DNA of 64,000 nt, from contig CM048840.1 in NCBI GenBank assembly GCA_026545765.1, positions 85,402,877 through 85,466,876 of the forward strand. The letters are read 5' to 3'. A model generated the notes under the pieces. That model was not told where the DNA came from, ran no database searches, and saw only the letters and a program-made list of their open reading frames with translations. This document shows positions 10,966-23,263 of the stretch, one piece after another. Source of the stretch: Plantago major. Its lineage: Eukaryota; Streptophyta; Magnoliopsida; Lamiales; Plantaginaceae. Both the position numbers and the translations under genes were made by a program. Within the stretch, counting starts at the first letter, position 1. The number at the start of each line of letters is the position of its first letter.

Positions 10966-11479
10966 CCTGCAGCAAACACACTAAACAAACAAATCAAGTG
11001 TAGGTGAAAAGCAGTTAGTGGGCACTTATCTGGATCGAGGTTCAGTGCAGAAGGCTTGGGAACCCCCTGCTTTGATACCACTTGTTGGTCCAGATAACGG
11101 CAAAGGAAAAGACTTGGGGGGGGGGGGGGGGTTGAATAGTCTTTTCAAACTTTTGTCGATATAGCAGTTTCTCAGATATCTGTGAAGGTATCTTATACTT
11201 AAATTCAGAGAGCGGAAGACTTCTTGTGATAAGTGCGCGTGCTCAGCAGGGTATAATGTGTATAAGTACTTTGCAGAATAAATTAAGCAGTGAATAAAAT
11301 GCAGAAAGTAAATAATACAAGTATTTATAGTGGTATCTGAAGGTGGCGTAATCCATCAACTAATCCACTCGCCCTTTCACAGGACTTGAAATTCACTAAT
11401 ACAAGGTAATGAGTTCTCCTTACAAAATCATATTCTCTTGATTCCCTTTTACACTAGGTTCCCAACCAAGTGTTCCTCC
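10275..11479 (-). mobile_element. 5' part of a Sirevirus element (partial LTR, PBS, gag), broken
   Basis: On the minus strand: the 3' portion of a 5' LTR (11479-11083), a PBS reading TGGTATCAAAGCAGGGGG (11080-11063, initiator tRNA-Met type), a leader, and gag from the ATG at 10965 to 10275. At 10274 it meets a plus-oriented LTR of the same family. At 11479 its LTR is interrupted by the larger Sirevirus that starts at 11480. The nesting means this piece is older than the 14-kb element. Confidence 0.8.
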
Positions 11480-13085
11480 TGTTGGTCCAGATAACGGCAA
11501 AGGAAATGACTGGGGGGGGGGGGGGTGAATAGTCTTTTACAACTTTTGTTGTTAAACACAGTTTCTCAAATATCTGATACTTAATTTCAGAGAGCGGAAG
11601 ACTTTTCTGTGATAAGTGCACAAGCTCAGCAAGATATAATGTGTTTAAATACTTAGCAAGATAAAGAGAACGATAAGTAAATTGCTGAAAGTAAATAACA
11701 CTTCTTTTATAGTGGTATCTGAAGGTGGTGTAATCCTTCAACTAATCCATTGCGGCCTTTCTCAGACCTGGAATCCACTAAGACAGATAATTGAGTTCAC
11801 CTTACAAATATCTTCTCTCAATTCCTAAAATACACTAGGTTCCCAACCAAGTGTTCCCCCTGAGTTATTCCCCGGCTCCCTGCCAAGTACTTCCTATACT
11901 CAGAAACCTTTGAGCTGTTCCTTAGTTTCCAAAACTAAGTACTTCCTATGCTCAGTAACCTTGGAGTTATTCCTTAGTTTCCAAAACTAAGTACTTCCTG
12001 TACTCCACGCCGTTTTAAGGTGTTGGTGATGAAGGTTTCTCAGGTGAGTAGTCTTACTAACTTTTCAGTTATTTAAGAATACTCTATATAATAAGAATCA
12101 CTTAACACACTTCACATTGTGTGGTGATATGTTCTTTACTGACCCAAGTCTATGTTAACTGTTCTGGAGAATGAAACTCAGATACTTGATCTTTTGATTC
12201 AACTCCTTCACAGATAGCAATGCTTGTTAAGGATCAGGACACTTAGAACTTCCGTGCTACTTAGAATTCAAGAGCTTAGTCGCAACTGTAAGCTGAAGAG
12301 TAAGTAGGTTGAAGGCTTGTATGCTTGAATGAATAAGTTCGTTTTGTGTGTAAGTTCAGGGTGTATTTCAAGCATTCTAAGTGGTGATATTTATAGTTGA
12401 AATTGAAGCCGTTTGAATAGTATCCGTTAGGCTCAATTCAAATTCAAACTATTGATATCTGAAAATAGTACTGTAGAAGACGTTGTCTCTTTTCAGAGAT
12501 TTCCTCTTTTGTTAAGATGTCTCTGTCTGGGCATTTATTGCATTATACTATTTTTGTCCTATAGTGCCAATGGAACTATGCACACTTTCTGAAGCATTGC
12601 ATGTCCCTTTCCAGAGACCTTCACATCTCCAGATACCTGTTGAAACATTGTTTCCCAGAAACATAGTTTTATCCAAGGTATCTGAGTGTAGGTTTCTGTG
12701 GGCACTTTTCCTCGTTCAGAAACCTTGTGTTCTCAGATATCTTTTGCAAAACTTGTTTATTGAAAAACACTTGTTTTTCTTTTTTTAAGATATCTGGACA
12801 TAGGTATCTGATGAGACCAATTTCCTTCGTCTTTAGCAATCTTATGCAGTCTTCAAATCTTCAAATTTGTTGAACTCTTCTACCGGATGCCTTCTTCTTG
12901 GTCTTCTTCAAGGATATAAAAATTACATTCAGAGACCTAACATCCTATACAAAATTTGCTAGACTAACATACTTAGTGATTTTCCTCTTTTACAGTGTTC
13001 AAGTGAACCAAGAGTACTAACCACCTTTCTGAGCTAAGATAAGTCATTAGGTTGCTGATCAAAATCTAAACAGATATTCCTAACA
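11480..13085 (-). repeat. 3' LTR of the large Sirevirus
   Basis: In plus coordinates it starts TGTTGGTCCAGATAACGG and ends CAGATATTCCTAACA, about 1.6 kb. A polypurine tract lies directly outside at 13086-13100. The 5 bp before it (CCTCC, 11475-11479) would be one target-site copy. The matching copy at the other end is not visible because the 5' LTR is interrupted. Confidence 0.88.
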
Positions 13086-13100
13086 AATTTCCCCCTTTTT
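13086..13100 (-). other. Polypurine tract of the large Sirevirus
   Basis: The minus strand reads AAAAAGGGGGAAATT immediately before the LTR's TGTTAGGAATATCTG. This is the usual second-strand primer site, and it fixes the element's orientation. Confidence 0.85.
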
Positions 13101-14451
13101 GATCAGTCAACGATGACTATCTTTAAAACCTATTACAACTTGGAAGAGGGAACAATCCAACACTTAATCATTTCTTAAGATCTTTTCAATTCATTTTAAT
13201 TAAGTGCAGAAAGTAAACATCAACCAAATCACAAGGTGTGATCTTTGCTGACAAGTTATCTTTTTATAGATTGATATCTGAGAGTAGGTTCATCAGATAT
13301 GTTACATGGAAAGTTCATAGATAACTTAATAAAATACATTTCAGTACAGTCAGCAAGATACAAAAATTACATAGTAAACTAGGACAACAGGAGTAACCAA
13401 GCTCCAAGTAGACATCCTAAGATACAAAAATTACATAGTAAACTAGGACAACAGGAGTAACCAAGCTCCAACTAGACATCCTAATAAACTAGTCTTCAAG
13501 TCTTCAAAATCTTCAAGTCTTCAATCAGCAGATCTATGGATCAATTAGCAAATTCCCTATCCCCAAACCTTTTGATATCATCTGAGTAGTCATAGAGCAA
13601 AGTTCTGACTAACATCTCAGTTTCTCTGGCATAACCACAAACTTCTTTGTATGATTTGGTGGGATTCTTCTTGGCAAAGTGTTTGACCCATAAATACTTT
13701 TCCCATTTCCAGGCATGCTCAATTTTGATATCTGATAGCTTGAAGTATTCATATATGATCCTCAGATATCTGATGTCACCCTTGTATTGATCTTTAGTCA
13801 TGTAGAATGACACAAAGGGTTCCACAACAAGTCCTGGCCTTGTGCCTGTTCCAGCCATCTTGGCAATTCTATGCACATCATCTGGTTTCCCATAAGGACA
13901 TTCAAATGAGAGGTCCTTTTCCATGGCTTCAGTTCTTTTGGAGATTTCAAAATCCAGACATGCTTTGACATGCTTTGGATTTATCAGTATTGGCTTGTCT
14001 TTTCTCCATGCCATGAGTTGTTTATCGATCGGTTCTGGAAATTTTTTATTTACCAGTAAGTGCTTGAATTCCAGAATCCAGTAGCCATTCTTCTGATTAA
14101 TGCACCTGTAGACAGAGGAGTCATTGTTGGTCTTCACATACTCAATCTTGGCTTCTTCAGGCCTGAGTGGTAGTTGAAGTTTTCTTTGTTTAGCTCTCAG
14201 CCTGTTCCTCCTTTGTCTTGAATTCTCCCTTGGGGGATTGCTTGAAGAACCACCCTGGATTGACTTGGTATTTACAGAGGGTGTTTTAGCTGCTAAAGGC
14301 TTTGCAGCTATGGGGTCAGATAGGCTGTCAACCCTTTTTCTTTTTCTGTGAAGAGGAGCTTCATCTTCATCAGTCCCTTCATCATCATCATCATCAAGAT
14401 CAATTCTTGTGGGAATTTTGCAGCCTTCTTCATTGCCCTGGGATTTGATTT

Positions 14452-14592
14452 GTCCTTCTTCTTCTTCTTCTTCTTCTTCTTCTTCTTCTTCTTCTTCTTC
14501 TTCTTCTTCTTCTTCTTCTTCTTCTTCTTCTTCTTCTTCTTCTTCTTCTTCTTCTTCTTCTTCAGAAGAAGAAGAAGAAGAAGAAGAAGAAG
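14452..14592 (-). repeat. (TTC/GAA)n and (GAA)n triplet tract, acidic run
   Basis: About 34 TTC triplets are followed by about ten GAA triplets on the plus strand. On the minus strand they read as a Ser run and then a long Glu run inside the accessory gene. The plus-strand ORFs made of Phe or Ser across it are artefacts of the tract. Confidence 0.9.
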
Positions 14593-15829
14593 ACTCATCA
14601 ACCCCTTTCACTTGTCTTCTCCTTGGAGCCTTGGTACTCCTTGGAGGTCTCTGTGCCCTGACCCTTGTTGTTATTGTTTGTTCAGATGGTTGCTGGGAAG
14701 TAACTACTACTTGTAAAGCAGCTTGACTTGAGGAGGGCTCATTGATTCTGAGTGGTGGTTGGAAAGATTTCTTCTTGTTTCCTCTTCCTTTCTGAGCACC
14801 AAAACCTTCCCCTTGTCTTGGATACTTTTCCCCCTTAGTCATTGTTGACTGACTAAGTGTCACAAAGGATTCTGAGAGAGACTCAAAGTTTTTGTATATA
14901 ATTGTAAGCAGTAACCAACTTCTGAAGTTCAGCCTTGAGCTCCTGATTTTGTTTGATAAGTCCTGTTTCCTTAGTGGACCTTGAGTAGCATCTGCTTTTC
15001 TAGCAGCATATCTAGCCTCATTGAGGGCTTTTTCAACAAGATTATTGTCATCATCCCTTACCATGCCTAGGTCTCTCTAAGCAATGACCAAGCTTGTTGT
15101 TCTCTGAGTTATTAACTCTGTGAACTTCTTCATTTCAGCAGGGACTAATGCAATTACTTCTTCATTTTGGTGAGACAACTCCTTTATTAGAGTTGCTAGA
15201 ACCTGGTATCTGGCCATGTAATCATGGGAGTTGAGATTTGGTGTCTTACTGAAGCTTTGAGGAACTATCAGTTTTCTCTTTAAGTGAGAAACTCCCAAGT
15301 GAACATTTGCATGTTCTGCCAAGGTTCTGTCTTCTTTATCATCTGAGTCTTCATCCCAGTGATCTTCATCCTTTTGGGCATTTTCATCAATATTCTCTAG
15401 CCCAGTGACCATCTCAGAGATGGACTTCTTTCCTTTCAGTGAGGAGGATGGTACATCTTTTGTTAATGCAGCCTTAGCATCATACTTGTCTTCAGATACT
15501 TACTCAGTATCTAATTCTTCATCAATTGCCTGAACAGCAAGCTGGAGTTCTTTTATTTCAGCATAAGCTTCCATTTCCTTGATTGTTTGATCTTCAATAT
15601 TTTGGAGCTTTGCTTTAGATTCAGCTATCTTTTCTTCCAGTTGAAGATTTAGCTGTTGTTCTTCCTCCAACAATTGTTTAAGTTGAGCAACTCTGGCTTG
15701 TGCATCCAATATTTTCTGAGTGTTGTCCTCAGAGTGCTCAACTACTTGTTCAGTAGAGTCTTTTTGTTGGGGAGATGGATGTGTAGACTTCTGAGGAGAT
15801 GGAGGAGGGGAATTTTGTGCAGTTGAGCC

Positions 15830-16719
15830 TGAAAGAGAGAGTTTTTAGTTAGTTTCAAAACTTTAGTAGATATATGGGTTTTAGAGTAGTCAAGTATCTG
15901 TGTTACCTGTGCAACAGCAACAGGCTCAGAAGGTTGGACTACTGAGGTTCCAGTTGCCTCAGATATCTTGGTGTGAGGACGAGACTTGGAAGTCTGATCC
16001 TCAGCATCCTCTCTTTCTTTTTGAACCTGAGAATAAAATATAACATAACACTTAGAAATTTTTCAGGAGAGAAACACCTAGACAATTTGATATCTGAGAT
16101 GTCAATTACCTCCACAGTAGGAGGCTCAGACACTTGTCTCTCAGAAACTTGTGCAGTTTCTGGTATTCTCTCTGGTGATGAAGGCTTGGTGGCCTCATCA
16201 ATTTCCATTGGTTGAGGGGATTGAATGGGCAATTCCCCAGCAACTTCTACTTCTCTTTGAGCCTATGAGTAGAAAGTGTTAAGTATTTAGAAAAATGATC
16301 AGAGTAACATTGTGAAGAATATAGATATCTGAGATATATACCTTCTCAATAGAAGGCTCAGATACTTGTTCCTCAGAGATTTTGTGAGTCTCTGGTTGAT
16401 TCTCTGATGAGTTAGGCTTCTCAGCCTCATCATTTTTCTTCTCAGTTGGGGCCTATTAGAAACAAACACTTAGTTAGTCAAGTGTATACAATAGATATCT
16501 GAAAAGTTATGTCTTAAGAAACTATTTTCCACCTGTAATACAGGCTCAGGTTCCTTAAGTGGTGAGGCTATGGGAGCCTCCTTCTCAGTCTATGAGGCAA
16601 GCTTTGCAGCTTCCTCTTGTTCTTTTGTTTCTAATTCAGCCTGTAAAAAAGAAATTTTATAAGTAACAAGATTTATAAACATAAAATATCACAAGTAGAG
16701 AGACAAACCATTCAGATAC
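15830..16719 (-). repeat. Five intron-like spacers alternating with duplicated exon modules
   Basis: On the minus strand five stretches begin GT and end AG after a pyrimidine-rich run: 16719-16641, 16532-16453, 16341-16263, 16109-16027 and 15906-15830 (77-83 bp each). Spacing between successive acceptors is about 188-236 bp. The exons between them share a module, for example KPSSPERIPETAQVSERQVS in one and KPNSSENQPETHKISEEQVS in another, followed by E-P. That indicates serial duplication of an exon together with its intron. Confidence 0.7.
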
Positions 16720-18838
16720 CTGAGCAGTGTCAGGCTGATTGGTCTCTGGAACTTGTGACCCTTCTATGCTTTGGTCTTGTTATTCCATTTCAACTTATTT
16801 GTTTGAAGTTTCATGTACTTCAGACCTTTCCTGAGTGTGTAACTCAGTTGCCTCCCCTGGTTGATCATTTTGAGCAGATGTCTCAGTTTGATCCCTCTCA
16901 TTGAGTTGGGGAACCTGCTCATTTGCAGGATTTTCTTCAACAATCAGAAGTGCTGGTATGTCAAACTGCAATTCATTCACCATGGCTTCATTATCATCTG
17001 GTGAATCATGTGAATTAGATCTGGAAGGTTAATTAAAGTGCGGCTCAACCTGATCCTTTTGTGACAGTTTGTATAGTGTGGAGGCAATGTCAGAATCCTC
17101 CATCACTATATCGCCACTTCTCAAAGCTTCTTCTACCAGCTAGAGTGTGTCTTGTCCAGATTCCTTGGACTTAGGTGCTATCTCAACAACCTCTGTACTA
17201 AGTGCTTCTCCAGCAACCTTAGTAATGGGTGCTTTCTCAGCAACCTTTGAAATAGGTGCTTGTTCAGGAACCTGAGGTGTGGGTTCTTCTTCAGATACCT
17301 CTATTCTTTCAGCATCCTTAGAACTTGTTGCTTCTTCAGCAACCTTAGCCCTTTTTTATTTCTGTAGGACTTGAGAGATGACCAATTCATCATCATCAGA
17401 GCTCTCATCAACATTAGGAACTGATTGATCCATAATCCCTGCGGTTTCTGCAGATAGGGCTTGATGCCTGCCACTACTCTCATTTTTACCAATGAGTTCA
17501 TCAGCAAGGCTTTCCTTGGTAGCATTGATGAGTTCATCTGTTGTGAACTTAGTAGCATTGATGAGTTCATCAGCAGTGGCGGCAGATATCTGAGAGTCGA
17601 CATTCACAACGGGTATGCCTTCTGATTTGCCAGCAGTCTTCTTTCGTGAAGTTCTGGGCTTTTTGGTCCCAACTGATCCCTCAGATACTTCGTCAGTCTT
17701 TCGTTTCATAGAACCTTTCTGAGACGCAGTAACCTTTTTCATCATGTTTGCATACTCATATTTGTAGAGCAGGTTACTGTTGGCTATGTCAGCCGTCTCT
17801 CTGAGCTCAATGCCAAGCTTCTCCAGCAAGAAGCATATCTTTAGTCCAAAGCTCATTATGGCTTTTGGCTCAGCAAGGCCTTTGACGATCTTTGGCTCAA
17901 AGCTTTGTAGCTTCTTCACAAACTTTACATAGGCGTACTTTCCCCAGTTAAAAAGGTTTTCCGACCTAGTTATTTCTTCCTTCATAAGGAACATCATCAT
18001 CCACCGTTCCAAGCTTATTTGGTCAGCTCCACCTTGTAGACCATCAAAGAATCTGTGAAGAAGGCAAGCCAAGACATCCCAATGAATGTATAGATGTCTG
18101 GTCCTTATATCAGCAAGTTTGAACTCAAGAGGAGTATCTGGCTTGTCCATGTTGCAAACATCACTGTATAGGGTCTTAACACCTTCAAGGAGAGTTTCAT
18201 CCTTGGTGTTAATCTCGAAATCAATTCCTTGATTTCGGAGACCAAAGATATCACAGAATCCTTGGCAGTTAAGGAAAATTTCTTTTCCTTGAACTTTGGT
18301 TTTAATGGACATTTCTTCAATGCCATTAGTAATGTTAGTGATGACACATGAGTTATTATAAAACTCAAGTACATCCAGTGAAGAACATCCACTGGGAAGA
18401 GCTGAGAGAAAAGCCTTGATTTATGCCTTTTCAAGCTTACCAAGGATAGTCCTCCTATCTGCTTGTTCTATGATTATAGCAGAAAGGTGTTGCTCAATCA
18501 TAGCACCACCCCAAATCATCCTGTGGTTTGAAGTCAAATTCTCATAATTAAAATCGCCTATGAGACGATTGTTTGCTATTACTAGCACTGGTGCTTGCCT
18601 TTCAGCAGCAGTAGAGGTAGTAGCACTGGTATCCTTAGCAACAGCACGTTTTGGAGCAATCTCTTTAAATAGAAGGTTTTTGAAAACAAGAGAAGAGATT
18701 ATCAGGACAGATTAGTTGTTCTTTTCAGAAAAACTAAGAGAGATGCAATAGATTTGTAGAAAAACTTAGAGAGAGATTTCTATGTTTGTGCAAGATAAAA
18801 TGTTGGATTAGGTGAAAGTGAATTCTTTTGCCAAAATC

Positions 18839-18850
18839 CTATATATATAG
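18839..18850 (-). promoter_or_regulatory. TATA-like box upstream of the accessory gene
   Basis: The sequence CTATATATATAG lies about 180 bp upstream of the first coding-like segment (18660) on the minus strand. It is followed by a CT-rich leader with TCTCTCTCTAAG and CATCTCTCTTAG. The accessory gene could therefore have been transcribed separately from gag-pol. This is inference from position and sequence only. Confidence 0.45.
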
Positions 18851-19747
18851 CATTGTACTCTCAGCAGACATATACATACAAATTGATTTTGTACATATGT
18901 ATCTGTGCAAATGCAGGTAGGCGTGAAAAAAAAATCATTTTGCGTTAAATGCTTAGTGGGCCACGTATGAGTTTTTACAGTCCACTAATTTACCGAGAAT
19001 TGATCTCGTCCGTTAAGATCAAACGCCCATTTCATCAAGGGTCACGTTTGCTTCTTCAGCAATGATCACAATCAGTAATTGTAATTGTGCCCAATTAATG
19101 AAATTCGGCGAATAGCTTTCTGAATCACATCTCTTGTCTGTGACTAGGGGACAATCTTTGGACTTATATAGTCAGTTAAGAGATTATGTGTAACTTATCA
19201 TATAAATGGAAAGATACAAGACATCAGAGGTGTGGTTGACTGAATACAGTTGTACCACATTTCTCTTTTGTGTTCCCCCTCACTTTGTGATCTCATAGAT
19301 ATTTGAGTACCCGTCTCAGAAATCTTTAAAAGACACTTTTACCCAACCTTTTAGTATATGAGTTCTCGTCTCATATACCATTTTTGCCTTAGATATCTAG
19401 ATGCCTGTTTCAGATATCTTTGCCCTTTGTGAGTTTCCGTCTTAGAGATTAGAACTTTTTAGTTCGTTCGGTAGCTTCATTAACCCAAGACTATGTCTCA
19501 AAGTTAAGAACCTCCTTTCTTGCAAAGGCTTTGTAAAGATATCTGCAAGTTGGTCTTCAGTACCAATCTTGAGTATCTCTATATTTCCTGTTTCAACATG
19601 GTCTCTAATGAAGTGGTGTCTAACATCAATGTGCTTTGTCCTTGCATGATACTTAGGATTCTGAGTTATGGCAATAGCACTTGTGTTGTCACAGAAAATC
19701 GGAGTTTTCTCTTCATTAATCTCATAATCTCTGAGTTGTTGTTGTAT

Positions 19748-20237
19748 CTACAATATCTGTGAAGCACAACACCCAGCAGCAATATATTCAGCCTCTGTGG
19801 TAGATCTGGCAGTTGAGTTTTGTTTCTTGCTGAACCATGATATTAATCTGGCACCGAGAAATTGACAAGTTCCTAAGGTGCTTTTTCTATCAAGAAATGA
19901 TCCAGCATAGTCAGCATCAGAATAGCCAACTAAATTCAATCCACTGTCTTTTGGATACCACAATCCAACTTCTACAGTACCCTTTACATGCCTTAATATT
20001 TTTCATAGCAATGTTGTAGTGTGGTTGCATTGGATTTGTCTGAAATCTAGCACACACTCCAACTGCATATTGAATGTCAGGTCTACTTGCAGTGAGGTAC
20101 AATAGAGACCCAATCAATTTCCTATACTTGTGTTCTTCAACACTCTTGTCAGATTCAGTATGGTTTATTTTGGTTCCAATGCTCATATGTATCTTAGCAT
20201 TCTTTTCAGAAGGCTTTAGATTAAACTTGTTGAGCAT
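19748..20237 (-). pseudogene. Sirevirus RNase H
   Basis: Blocks seen include HKYRKLIGSLLYLTASRPDI, GYSDADYAGSFLDRKSTLGT and QNSTARSTTEAEYIAAGCCA, the standard order of a copia RNase H. It follows RT on the same strand. Fossil. Confidence 0.85.
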
Positions 20238-20282
20238 ATCTTTCGCATACTTTGTTTGACTAATGAATATTCCATCATTAAG

Positions 20283-21401
20283 TTACTTGGCTTGCAATCC
20301 TAGGAAGTAGTTTAATTCTCCCATCATGCTCATCTCAAATTTACTTTTCATGAGCTCAGCAAAGTCTTCACAAAGTGTCTTATCTTTAGATCCAAATATA
20401 ATGTCATTACCATATACTTGAACTAAATGTAGTTTCGCTTCATGGTTCAAAGTAAAGAGTGTTTTATCAACATCTCCTTTCTTGAAGCCACTTTCTAGCA
20501 AGTATTTGGCTAAAGTATCATACCATGCTCTTGGAGCCTGTTTCAGTCCATACAGAGCTTTCTGAAGCTTATAAACCATTCTACTTTCTGTGGAAACCTC
20601 AAAGCCTGGTGGTTGTTCAACATAGACTTCCTCAGCAAGTTCACCGTTTAGGAATGCACTTTTGACATCCATTTGATAAACATTAAAATCATTATGAGCT
20701 GCAAAGGCTAGAAATAGTCTAATTGCATCCAATCTTGCAACTGGAGCATATGACTCATAAAAATCTAGTCCTTCTGTCTGGGTGAATCCCTTGGCAACCA
20801 ACCTTGCTTTGTTTCTGGTTGTTTCACTAGACTCATTCATTTTATTTCTGAAAACCCACTTGGTTCCAATTACAGATATTCCGTCAACAAATGGAACCAG
20901 TTTCCAGACTTTGTTTCTCTCAAATTGATCCAACTCTTCTTGCATTGCAGAGATCCAATCTTGATCCTTCAATGCTTCTTCTATAGTTTCAGGTTCAATG
21001 TTTGAGATGAAACATCCATAGAGAGAGTCTGCATTTCCAGCATTTGCTCTCCTCGTTCTAACCCCTTGGTTTAAAGGACCAATCACATCCTTGGTAGGAT
21101 GATTTCTTATCCATTTTATAATGGGTTTTGAACTAGTAGGACTAATATCATTTTGATCTGAATGTGAATCAATATGATCTTGACAGGATACTTGTTCAGT
21201 ATCTGAAATATCTGGCACACGGGAAATGCCATTGATATCTGACACTTTTTCAGTGTTACAGATATCTGGGATAGAATTTTCAGCAATCTCATTCTTAGAA
21301 ACCTCTTCATGATGAAGGTTCTCAGTAACCTGTTCCATTTCTGGAATTCTCATAGAAAATTCCTCATCATGTCTTAGAGTCATCTGGTTGTTACTAAGCA
21401 A
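20283..21401 (-). pseudogene. Sirevirus reverse transcriptase
   Basis: Blocks include [108 protein letters not shown] and [18 protein letters not shown]. These are diagnostic of the copia RVT_2 domain. The N-terminal 150 residues are acidic and Ser-rich, as in the integrase-RT linker of Sireviruses. Fossil, broken. Confidence 0.9.
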
Positions 21402-21443
21402 TGGTTGCTTTTCATCGTCAGAGTCATCCTCTAAGTGAATGAC

Positions 21444-22453
21444 CTAGTTGTTTCCTTTTGAGGATTTTTCTTCAGAATCTTTAATTATTAGTTCTTTGAA
21501 CCTATTTGAGAGTTCTTCATTCAAGGGTACTTTCTTGTTTACTTCGTAGAAAACTACATGAACAGATTCTTCAATCTTTTGCGTTCTTTTGTTGTAGATT
21601 CTGTAGGCTTTGCTATTCAGATCATAACCAAGAAATACTCCTTCATCTGGTTTTAGTTGAAATGTTCTCAAGTATTCTTTTCCATTATTAAGAACAAAAC
21701 ATCTGCAACCAAACACCCTTAGTGTTTGTTAATCAAACATCTATTTTGAGTGTAGCAGGCTGTGTTAACAGCTTCAACCCAATTAGATTTCACTTATTTC
21801 AGTGTCAGCAAGCATTGTTCTTGCTGCTTCTTTAGGGTCCTATTATTCCTTTCAGCAACACCATTTTGTTGTGGTGTCCTTACTGAAGATAGTTGATGTT
21901 GTATACCTTTGCAGGTACAAAACTCTTTTATGTACTGGTTCACAAACTCAGTACCATGGTCTATTCTGATTACAGATACCTTGTCATTTTTCATGACTTC
22001 AAGCTTATTCAGGAAGTTGGGTATTTCAACTCTTGCATCAGATTTTTGTTTGAGGAATACAACCCAAGTGAATCTTGAGTAATGATCAACAAAAACCAGA
22101 CCATACTTCTTTCCTGCATAGCTAGTTATAGAGGATTCAAAAAGATCCACATGTAACATTTGCAGTGGCCTTTCACTGGAGTGTCTAGTTTTAGACTTGA
22201 AAGATGTTTTGGATTGTTTTCCCATTTGGCAAGCTGAGCATATACCATCTTTTCTATACGCCATTTTGGGTAAACCAACCACCAATTCTTTCTTGGCTAG
22301 CTTGTTCAGAGTTTTGAAGTTCGAGTGACTCATTCTTTTATGCCATAGCCAGTTTTCTTCAGTGTGGCCAGATTGACTCACCATGAGACATTCTTCAGTT
22401 GTGGCAGATGCCCAGTCAGCAACATAAAGATTTCCTTTACGCCTAGCAACCAA
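21444..22453 (-). pseudogene. Sirevirus integrase
   Basis: The region shows the zinc-binding lead-in (WLWHKRMSHSNFKTLNKL ... CSACQMGKQ), then the catalytic core lead LHVDLFESSITSYAGKKYGL and RTPQQNGVAERNNRTL. The C-terminal part has MFGCRCFVLNNGKEYL and DEGVFLGYDLNSKAYRIYN. The enzyme would insert the cDNA. Fossil, broken. Confidence 0.88.
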
Positions 22454-23066
22454 GACTGTCTACTTTGACTCATTGTCAATTAATTTGCATAGCTTTGTCT
22501 TGATCTTTACAGTGTACCCTTTGTCTACCAATTGACTCATGCTTAGGAAATTATATTTCAATCCCTTTACATGAAGTACTTCAGAGATTGTAAGAGCTCC
22601 AAGCTTCAAATTTCCAAAACCTATGTTGGATTTTCATCTCCTCCAGCAAATCTAATAAATGGTCCATTATCACATTTTCTGTAGTTAACCAGATTTTCTT
22701 TGTCTCCTGTCATGTGCTTCCCACATCCACTATCAAAATGCCACTTCGGGTTCTTCCTCAGAGTGATCTGCACAAAACAGGAAACATGGAGTTAGGCTCT
22801 CATTCCAACAATGGACCTTCTGGACTAAAGAATCTCCCTGTGGGAATCCATTTCTGAATGAACTTCCTTGGGGTATTCTTTTGTCTTGTTGGAACATAAG
22901 GAGGAATTTTAGATAAATGATTAGTGTCAATATCATTTAGAGCTATTTTCCTTCTTGGTGTGTTCCATGGTGCTCCTCGTGGTGCTTTTAGATGCCTGTC
23001 AGATTGCTGAGTCTGCTTTTCAGCAAACTTAGCTTTCCTTGCCAGATTTTTTTCTAGCCCTGGCAT
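22454..23066 (-). pseudogene. Sirevirus protease/linker region
   Basis: The minus-strand reading near 22745-22640 contains GCGKHMTGDKENLVNYRKC, the block around the copia protease active site in this lineage. The remainder, 22800-23066, is basic and matches the linker between gag and protease. Fossil, broken. Confidence 0.65.
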
Positions 23067-23263
23067 TCAGAGTGGTAGCAACCTGTTCTTTCTTCCACTT
23101 CTGATGATTGCTATGCGCAATCCTGGCTTTCATCCATCTTCTTGCTCTTGTTTATACTCACGAGCGAGTTGTTTCCCGATGGCTTTATAGCCAATGCCAT
23201 TTCGAGCACCTGGTGCTATCTGAGATCTCTTCTCAGCAGCTTTGCTAGTCTCTGGAACGTCTT

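Larger units (their letters stand above)
13541..18660 (-). pseudogene. Sirevirus accessory gene region downstream of pol, multi-exon, function unknown
   Basis: Coding-like segments follow one another on the minus strand for about 5 kb after RNase H. They include a globular part with RHLYIHWDVLACLLHRFF (18312-17356), a coiled-coil segment with LKQLLEEEQQLNLQLEEKI (15709-15500), and a C-terminal part (15064-13541). That last part has a Ser run, a Glu run of roughly fifty residues, a basic RKRKR patch like a nuclear signal, and a final unrecognised domain with YWILEFKHLLVNKKFPEP. Several 77-83 bp stretches with GT...AG borders separate similar exon modules at 15830-16719. A TATA-like sequence lies upstream. 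Some Sireviruses are known to carry an extra ORF here. This one is unusually long and its family is not recognised. Fossil, broken. Confidence 0.65.

Noticed and set aside
14348-14726. Plus-strand ORFs rich in Phe or Ser across the triplet tract
   Set aside because: They arise only because a TTC repeat is open in all three frames. The minus-strand gene explains the region.
13541-18660. A host gene with introns captured in the Sirevirus
   Set aside because: The same-strand order, the position between pol and the polypurine tract, and the matching 3' end at 63787-64000 show that it belongs to the element family. No host protein family was recognised, though capture long ago cannot be excluded.
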